This document shows, one piece after another, positions 58,201-64,000 of a stretch of 64,000 nucleotides of DNA. Source of the stretch: Nipponacmea schrenckii (lineage: Eukaryota; Mollusca; Gastropoda; Lottiidae); assembly GCA_030562195.1 (NCBI GenBank), contig JAUJPP010000007.1:18783769-18847768 (forward strand). The letters run 5' to 3'. Both the position numbers and the translations under genes were made by a program. Every line of letters begins with the position of its first letter. Position 1 is the stretch's first letter. The notes under the pieces were generated by a model that searched no databases, was not told the DNA's origin, and saw nothing but the letters and a program-made list of their open reading frames with translations.

Positions 58201-60045
58201 TTCACTAGCCAATTTTGACGCCTTTTGACTAAGTCAAGGGCAATAACTCAAAAACCGTATATCGAAAAATTGCTAATTTCAAACTTGACAGAGATCTCTT
58301 CAATATAAATAATCACAGCAAGTTTCATTCAAATCCGTCAAATACTGTAGTATCTATCGCGTTCACAAGCCAATCTTGACACTTTTAGACTAAGTCAAGT
58401 GCAATAACTCAAAAACCGTTCATCGAAAAATCGCCAAATTCGAACTTGTCCGAGATCTCATCAATATAAATGATCACAGCAAGTTTCATTCTAATCCGAC
58501 AAATACTGTAGTCTCTATCAGCGTTCACAAGCAAGTGTGGAAGGACAGAGGGGGGTGACGACAATATACAACCACATTATAATGTGGGCATATAAAAACA
58601 TACTTAGTATTGATGGAAATTTCCCAAACAAAAGTTAATTTCCTTGACTTTCTATCAAGTTATCATTAGTTAGATAAGAGAGGTGGGACCACATTGATCT
58701 AGTGCATAATATTGGCTTACAACTGTGTTCATTCTTACATAATACAATATCTACTAGGTCACGATTATAGTATAGTTCATTTAGTTATTTGGAGATAAAA
58801 TATTTCTCAATGACAAGACTATCTGTGTCCTAAAAAATAAATTTTGCTGAAGTGAGATTCCAACTGTTGGACTGCTTGACATGTGTCGAAAACTTTACAG
58901 TCTACTATTCAACACCTGTGTGGGCTAATGAGGACATGAAAACAAGACAAAACGGGCTAACCCTAATGCTAGAATTAAATAGCATGTTTTAAATGAGTTT
59001 TATCATGGAGATTTCATTATAATTTGTAAAGCAAAATTACCTTGTTTCAATCAAAGACTCCAACATACTATCAGTATCAGTTGATTCAGTAGCTGAAAAG
59101 GAAATAAAAATACATGAGAATATTTAGGCGAAAAAGCTAAAAATGTTTACAGTTAGTCTGCCAATTGTATAGCAATAAGGAAGGCTCAGTTATCTGTTAG
59201 TTCTTCAATCCACTATTATCTTTACATCACACTTTTCAAACTTTGTCTCATACCTTGATTAAAATAACCACCTTTCCTGTATTACAGAACACAGTAATTT
59301 GATTGGATTGACCGCTAGTAAAAAACAGCCAGAAAAAAGTACTTGTAAACATCTTGGCTTAGTAGGAACAGATTTCTGTCTGTTGTCTGAATTGTCTATA
59401 TAAAATCTAATCAGTTGATTAAAGAATAAATACCTTCAAATTGCTCTAACAAACTATTCAAATTCTCAGCTTCTATTCCTGGAAAATTTCAAGTTGTTAT
59501 GCAATAATAGCTTTTGACTAGAAACCCTGATTAAATGGTTACTTATTGTCATCATTGTTAGATAATGCACAAAATAGTTCACGGTAGATTCAGAAACCAA
59601 CAACAAATGAACCTTAAATCAAATTTTTATACATTTTGCACTTTTTCAGTAACATTTCTTATTGACATGGGTCTTAAGACACATTTTAAGTTCTATACTA
59701 TTGAACTATTGCAATGTCATTAGTTTACTGATCTACATTTTATATTTAAGTTAAAAACTACTGTACTACTGATGTATCTAAGTATTATTGTCAATTATTA
59801 TGCTATATTTAGCTGTGAACAATTTTTACTCATTTTCTCTTAAAATATAAAAGTATAAAATAATTCAATAAAAGTGACTATAGAATCAATGATAATCAAT
59901 AAAATATGATAATAAGCCTACCTTCAGCTGTAAATAAACTAGCATCTGAATCATCAACATCCATAATGTTAGAAAAATCCATGCTGTCGATTTCTTGTTG
60001 TGAAAACAATGTTATATCATCAATAAGATTCATATTGCCTTCCAT
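52240..60045 (-). CDS. PPARGC1: PGC-1 family transcriptional coactivator
   Basis: Homologue of PGC-1alpha/beta/PRC, coactivators of mitochondrial biogenesis. Exons in coding order: 60045-59922, 59478-59434, 59092-59041, 56364-56306, 55741-54607, 54295-54116, 53833-53740, 53427-53306, 53102-53044, 52845-52759, 52349-52240 (2067 bp, 688 aa). The N-terminus is acidic (residues 1-41). A nuclear-receptor box LNSLL lies at 48-52. DHDYC at 174-178 is the host-cell-factor (HCF) binding type of motif, found as DHDYC in vertebrate PGC-1alpha. An RS/Ser-rich region covers about 400-545. The RRM is at 564-650, with IVYVGR (RNP2) and DNYGFVTF (RNP1), followed by YTCDAFAA as in vertebrates. The C-terminus SDFDELLRQAQQKIKR matches the PGC-1 tail. 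The first listed exon begins with ATG right after a splice acceptor, so an upstream exon, probably non-coding and near 63200, is likely. A longer N-terminus is possible. The symbol marks the family; the invertebrate gene is pre-duplication. Confidence 0.92.
52530..52650 (-). mobile_element. SINE family 2 body fragment
   Basis: In the last PGC-1 intron's upstream neighbour (between exons 10 and 11). GGAGTTTTACATCATACTCT followed by TCTGCA, and later CACACAGCCTATAGCAT, match in order the copy at 62322-62606 (GGAGTTTTACATCCTACTTT, TCTGCA, GCACAGCCTGTAGCAT). About 80 bp of the middle are lost. Same orientation as that copy. Confidence 0.5.
56402..56430. repeat. (TA)n microsatellite palindrome
   Basis: A run of about a dozen TA units bounded by GTGA on the left and TCAC on the right, so the block is a perfect inverted repeat. 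In the PGC-1 intron between exons 3 and 4, beside the inverted-repeat element at 56483. Confidence 0.8.
56483..56900. mobile_element. TTAA-flanked MITE, family A, copy 3
   Basis: In the PGC-1 intron between exons 3 and 4. TTAA lies on both sides (56479-56482 and 56901-56904). The left end AGGAATACTACCTCTTA pairs with the inverted right end TAAGAGGTAACATACCT. At 418 bp it is the longest copy. Its interior holds two diverged repeats around AATAGGGTTCA and AGTTTCAT-AAAATC. No open frame of note. Confidence 0.8.
57696..58595 (+). repeat. Tandem array of about 150-bp units with terminal palindrome
   Basis: Five full units and a partial sixth, starting at about 57696, 57848, 57998, 58159, 58289 and 58450 (periods 152, 150, 161, 130 and 161). 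Each has the order CAAGATCTCATCAA, ATGATCACA, TTTCATTCAAATCC, then TTTTGACTAAGTCAAGGGCA, ATAACTCAAAAACCGTT. The unit at 58159 has an internal deletion. The last partial unit runs into GGACAGAGGGGGGTGACGAC and the palindrome CCACATTATAATGTGG (58572-58587). This layout resembles the non-autonomous Helitron/Helentron-type and 'pearl'-type repeats of molluscs. It lies in the PGC-1 intron between exons 3 and 4. Confidence 0.85.
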
Positions 60046-61305
60046 CTGTAAAATAAAACAACATATATTATACCACAACTGTTAAGGATAGTTAGACTGT
60101 TATTGACGTGTGCTATTTCTTTATCCTATATAGCCTATATGTGAAATCATTCATGATGCAAGTGACTAAGTTTTAACAACAAAAACTTAATTTCATGTAT
60201 CATGCAATAAATCTAAACTCATAAAAAAACCCTTCTGAATTCAAGCAAATCAGATTCAATAGTTGTATTTAAATCATCCTGTATGAATAATGCAAAAATA
60301 AAATACACCATAGAAACAACTTTCCCATTTCTTTAGCTCTAAAGGGATTGTAAACACTCAGGTAGTCTCTGTGTGTATCAAAGAGTCAAAGACACAAGCA
60401 ACAATTTGAACCATTAAAAATGTCCATATACATGATATGATATGTCTGCGGTAAGTGCAACTCAACTAACAACTAAGTGTTTGATTACGTCACAAATTAT
60501 GAATGTGTTATGAGATACAAGTATATATTTTGCAAATCAACTATTTTCATTAACAGACTTGTTTATTACAGTCTTCTTTTATTATTTTTTTACTCAGCCA
60601 CTTTAGTGAGCAATGGACTCTAACTAAAGTGGCTACATTTTTTTTTAAAAAAAGCTAATAAAACAACAAAGTTTGATTTAATTTAATTAGACTATGTTTA
60701 TCAAATATAATGAATAAACAGCCTGTACTATCCATGGGTGAGAACAGTTTGCTTTCAAAAACAGGTCTTATTCTAAGTCACATTTCTCGCATTAGAATAC
60801 ATTTATATGCCGAGAGAAAATATTATTATTGTAAGTGTATCATTTAGCAGTAAACTATATGCAACAGTTGTGGCCATATCAATACCACAATCAATACAGT
60901 CAATATACAAAATGTACACATAACCATTAGAGATTAGGGTGATTGAAAAGTAACAAGTTACTATTCAATATAAGGCACTGGCACAGGGTTAAAGTTATGT
61001 TTACAATAATTGTGTGGTTATGTGTAATGAATTAAGTAAAACAAAATCATAACGTTATCATATAAAACTTCTTGGACCTAATAAAGAAATTCATAAAACT
61101 ATAATTTACATTAGGGAAATACTTGAAACATTATTAAAAAATTTTTAATTGAAAGTACAGGATCAAAAAGGACAGCTTCAAATTTCTGGAATAACGAAGA
61201 AAATTTATTAATGGCTACAACTATAGAAAATAAAGTCGTTCATACTGTTATATATTATAAAGTACAATGATAGTTGATAAAATGAGAACATTAAGTTCTG
61301 TGGGA

Positions 61306-62193
61306 TCATTCTACATTATCGATAGAGTCAAGTCTACCACGAACAAGTATATCTTGTAGATTTTTATTTTTTGAATATGCTATGACTAATTTTTTGTAAA
61401 AAACAGTGGGAAATTTATTTTGTAATTCGGTATAGTATCTTTTGATGATTCGGGATGCTTGGCAAGAAATGTTATTGAATGGAGCAACAAATGGGATTAT
61501 TTGAGAATCAAACTGTATATTTAATCCAGAGGGTGAAATGGTTTTTAGTTGATTCATCCAAAAGCTCTCCCTGTATAGTCTTGTACTCTTAGGGTTGGTG
61601 TCTTCTTCTGTGATGACTTTTTCAATGGGTGTCACTTTCATATCTGCTAAGGAATGGTTGACGGAATTGAAATGGTTCCCAATAGGTTTATCCAGGTGAT
61701 GGGAGATGTCGAACCGATGACCGTTAATTCTTTCTCTCAAAGAGTTTTGAGTTTCGCCTACGTACTGTAAATGGCATTTGTCGCATGAAATTAGGTAAAT
61801 AATATTAGTAGTGGTACAAGAAAGTAAGCCGTTAATCGCGAATTGTTTACCGTTATGTTTATTAGAGAAGGAATTGGTTGTTAAAATATGCTCGCAGGTT
61901 CTACATCTTGTAGATCTGCACGGCCGTGATCCGAAAGATTGATTAGAGTTTACCGGAACGAGGATTGTATTCCGGTTCTCAATTTCTGAAAGAGTTTTGC
62001 TTTTAATGCTGCGGAGATATCGTTTTGAATATCCCCGCTCTCGCAATTTCTTAAAGACTAATTGGCACGCATCATCAAAATCCTCTGTTCTGGTGCAAAT
62101 TCTACGGAACCGTAGAACTTGCGATTTTATTATGCCTGAAAATGTATGCTTAGGATGAAAAGAGCTTTTCAATAAAAGTTGGTGGGTATCGGT
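61306..62193 (-). mobile_element. 5'-truncated Penelope-like element with GIY-YIG endonuclease
   Basis: An open frame of about 295 codons on the minus strand. It starts at TDTHQLLL just after an in-frame TAA (62194-62196) and ends at the stop at 61306-61308. TDTHQ...SSFHPKHTFSGIIKSQ is the junction just after the reverse transcriptase in Penelope-like elements, so the reverse transcriptase itself is missing. The linker has paired cysteines (RPCRSTRCRTCEH), then the GIY-YIG endonuclease: NIIYLISCDKCHLQYVGET, the RERINGHR arginine/histidine segment, the YRESFW glutamate and SGLN. All the expected catalytic positions are present and no stop interrupts them. It sits in the presumed first PGC-1 intron, in the gene's direction. 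No promoter or start for this fragment is evident. Confidence 0.85.
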
Positions 62194-62321
62194 TTAGAGT
62201 TTAGTTTTAAACAACTACTAAGCTAGCCAACTATTAAAGTACCGGCACTGAAGACTGTATATTTCAGTCACACTTAATTAAAAGCAATATTTCATTCAAA
62301 TATGTATTTAAATCAGAAAAA

Positions 62322-62606
62322 AATGAAATGGAGTTTTACATCCTACTTTTCTGCACCTAATGGGCTAATGAAGACGGGCAAAGCCATGCGGTGTGTTATG
62401 AGGGAAATTCTGCCAGGACAGGGGCATAAGCCTGATCTTTCAAATTCCAACCATCGAGGGATTTTTCACATGCACAGCCTGTAGCATCTGCATCAACGAC
62501 AAGGAGAAACTGGGCTGAAAAATCCTAAGGTTAATTTCAGATTGAACCCGGGACCTTCAGGTTAGCGGGCAAGCGTGTAACCCACTGAGCTACCACGGCT
62601 CCGCAT
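62322..62606 (-). mobile_element. tRNA-derived SINE, family 2, full copy
   Basis: Read on the minus strand, the tRNA-like head at about 62604-62535 has GTGGTAGCTCAGTGGGTTAC (A box) and TCCCGGGTTCAATC (B box) with tRNA-like spacing. The body follows towards 62322 and ends near an A-rich stretch. A plus-strand 60-codon open frame inside it is an artefact. The body is shared with the fragment at 52530. Confidence 0.75.
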
Positions 62607-62787
62607 TTCAACCAGAACATTTTTGAAGAATAAATAAACAGAGCTAGCATTTAGAGTTGGCAAGTAGCTGTGCCTGAACATGTAACATAACCCAAAACTC
62701 TCAACAAATCTAATTCATAGGAAGAATTCCCAAACCAGTGCCTTCACTAGTTTTAAACACATGAATGATTAATCTGGTTAAATGGCA

Positions 62788-62920
62788 CTAATTTTATAAC
62801 TATAGGCCTGTTATAATGGTATGGCAATCCTGGTGCAGTAGAAGACACAGCCACAGACTAATTTTATAACTTGTTATAATGGTATGGCAATCCTGGTGCA
62901 GTAGAAGACACAGCCACAGA
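62788..62920. repeat. Adjacent direct duplication of about 65 bp
   Basis: Copy 1 (62788-62857, 70 bp) and copy 2 (62858-62920, 63 bp) are identical except that copy 2 lacks 7 bp (TATAGGC-like) after CTAATTTTATAAC. The near identity means a recent event, or an assembly join. Confidence 0.9.
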
Positions 62921-63350
62921 CAGGCACCCAACAACCAAGTTACAAGTTGAAACAAACTTTTCTTTCACACAGAAAGTGAAACATCCGTATAATTGTTTGA
63001 AGTTACACATTAAATTCAATAACAACTCTTAAAACTCGGGGAATGGGCTATGCCATATCCGCATATTTAGCAAATATACCTATCCCTCGGGCAAGCACGT
63101 GGCAAATCCGATCAAAACAAACCACGTTTTCTCAAAAACATCATCGAGACAACCTCATAAAATATAACTCACATCTGTAACGTAATAAAAAAAAGTGTGA
63201 AAATTACCACGGTACGACTATGAACTGTAATCAGGTTATGATTGGGGAATATCCACGAGGTCAAAGACCTCGCAAGTCGCAATTTCGATAAGAATTCAAG
63301 GATGTGGAACAGTCAGTCGGTGGAGAATTTCCACACCACGATGTCACAAC

Positions 63351-63608
63351 TTCTCGCGATAGATAATGATAAAAAGTGAGAAGTCAAATCGACTAGAACA
63401 AAAAGACAAATCGACCTAACTTAAAAGACAATTCATTTATTCAATAATTCAGAATTAATTATTGAAAATTTCAAAGCTCCAAATATTATTTTCTGTATTA
63501 GTTTTAATGAATCAATTTAATTTTGGTATTGTCACATCAGAAATATAACTTGGTTACGAATTTGCCAACACTTAAGTACGAATTGTTATCAATAACCATT
63601 CATTTCCA
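63351..63608. promoter_or_regulatory. Head-to-head spacer of PGC-1 and the right-edge gene
   Basis: Between the GC-richer presumed PGC-1 5' region and a possible + strand start at 63609. TCTCGCGAT at 63352-63360 is close to the palindromic TCTCGCGAGA element of TATA-less, often bidirectional promoters. The promoter role is inference. Confidence 0.35.
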
Positions 63609-64000
63609 ATGGCTACGGACGACGCTAGTTTTATTTTAAAAAATCAAGGTTTGTGAAAAAAGACAACATCTCTAATTATTATCTTCTTAACTTGATGTTT
63701 CGTGTTAATTTATTAAAGAAACAACGCCATGTAGGTCACATATAGGAGGAGGGGAGGGTAGGGGATGATATACAAAATGTTATAGGCCTACTAGATCTAT
63801 CTTTTTTAGTTTTGTACTAGGCCTAGGCTTGTTGTAAAAGCATGAACACATAGATCTACAAGTTTTATAATATATATCACTTTAGAATAAATATATAATT
63901 GTAGCCTGATTATGCATTCTGAAATTTCTGTATACAAATCACTTTTTTGACTTGAATTATATTGATACTCTTAGTTCCTCTATTCCATCTTCCATCAAGG
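63609..64000 (+). CDS. Possible first exons of a gene leaving the window
   Basis: ATG at 63609 opens a 13-codon exon (MATDDASFILKNQ) that ends at a donor GTTTGT (63649). A possible second exon starts after CTCTTAG at 63975 and runs off the edge in frame (VPLFHLPS). I do not recognise the protein. Support is only the start context, the donor, the divergent layout with PGC-1 and the TCTCGCGA-like motif upstream. It may be a spurious small frame. Confidence 0.3.

Larger units (their letters stand above)
60046..63350 (-). other. Probable first intron and 5' UTR of PGC-1
   Basis: A splice acceptor (TTTTACAG) directly precedes the PGC-1 start at 60045, so this 3.3-kb stretch is probably an intron leading to an upstream exon. 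It holds the Penelope-like fragment, a SINE and a 70-bp duplication. GC content rises after about 63050. I could not define exon 1. Confidence 0.45.

Overview
This is an intron-rich, AT-rich animal nuclear window. Spliced genes with standard GT-AG introns, long non-coding 3' regions and many small dispersed repeats rule out a prokaryote. The gene set (one BPI/LBP-like gene, one heat shock factor, one PGC-1 family coactivator, a CDYL-like gene and a ZCCHC14-like gene) and a repeat motif (GGGCAATAACTC) that I associate with molluscan genomes suggest a lophotrochozoan, probably a mollusc and perhaps a gastropod. The taxon is inference.

Six protein genes could be assembled exon by exon by hand. 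In all six the exon lengths add up to an intact reading frame. From left to right: (1) + strand, 2714-12541, a secreted BPI/LBP-like protein of 557 aa in 15 exons with a strongly basic C-terminal extension. (2) - strand, 15594-19479, a CDYL-like protein of 619 aa with no chromodomain and a crotonase domain. (3) + strand, 20495-24371, ECI2 (acyl-CoA-binding domain plus enoyl-CoA isomerase), 387 aa, with both a mitochondrial presequence and a peroxisomal SKL end. (4) - strand, 28733-37050, a heat shock factor of 507 aa. (5) + strand, 38265-45729, a ZCCHC14/ZCCHC2-like protein of 882 aa with PX-like, SAM and CCHC knuckle domains. (6) - strand, 52240-60045, a PGC-1 family coactivator of 688 aa with an LXXLL box, a DHDY motif, an RS-rich region and an RRM. 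A seventh gene may begin at 63609 on the + strand.

The genes alternate in direction. This creates three head-to-head spacers: CDYL-like/ECI2, HSF/ZCCHC14-like and PGC-1/right-edge gene. The CDYL-like and ECI2 genes form a pair. They lie about 1 kb apart head to head, and four intron positions in their crotonase domains match in place and phase, so they look like an ancient inverted duplication still side by side.

Repeats fill introns and spacers. There is a 23-bp minisatellite (838-2035) and a 1.9-kb 15/21-bp AT minisatellite with TA runs that ends exactly at a BPI splice acceptor (6601-8487). A family of TTAA-flanked inverted-repeat elements has four copies. A second, TA-flanked inverted-repeat element lies at 49256-49409. 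Two tRNA-derived SINE families are present. A roughly 150-bp tandem array ends in a palindrome (57696-58595). A 5'-truncated Penelope-like retroelement keeps its GIY-YIG endonuclease (61306-62193). I saw no rRNA, tRNA gene or CRISPR array.
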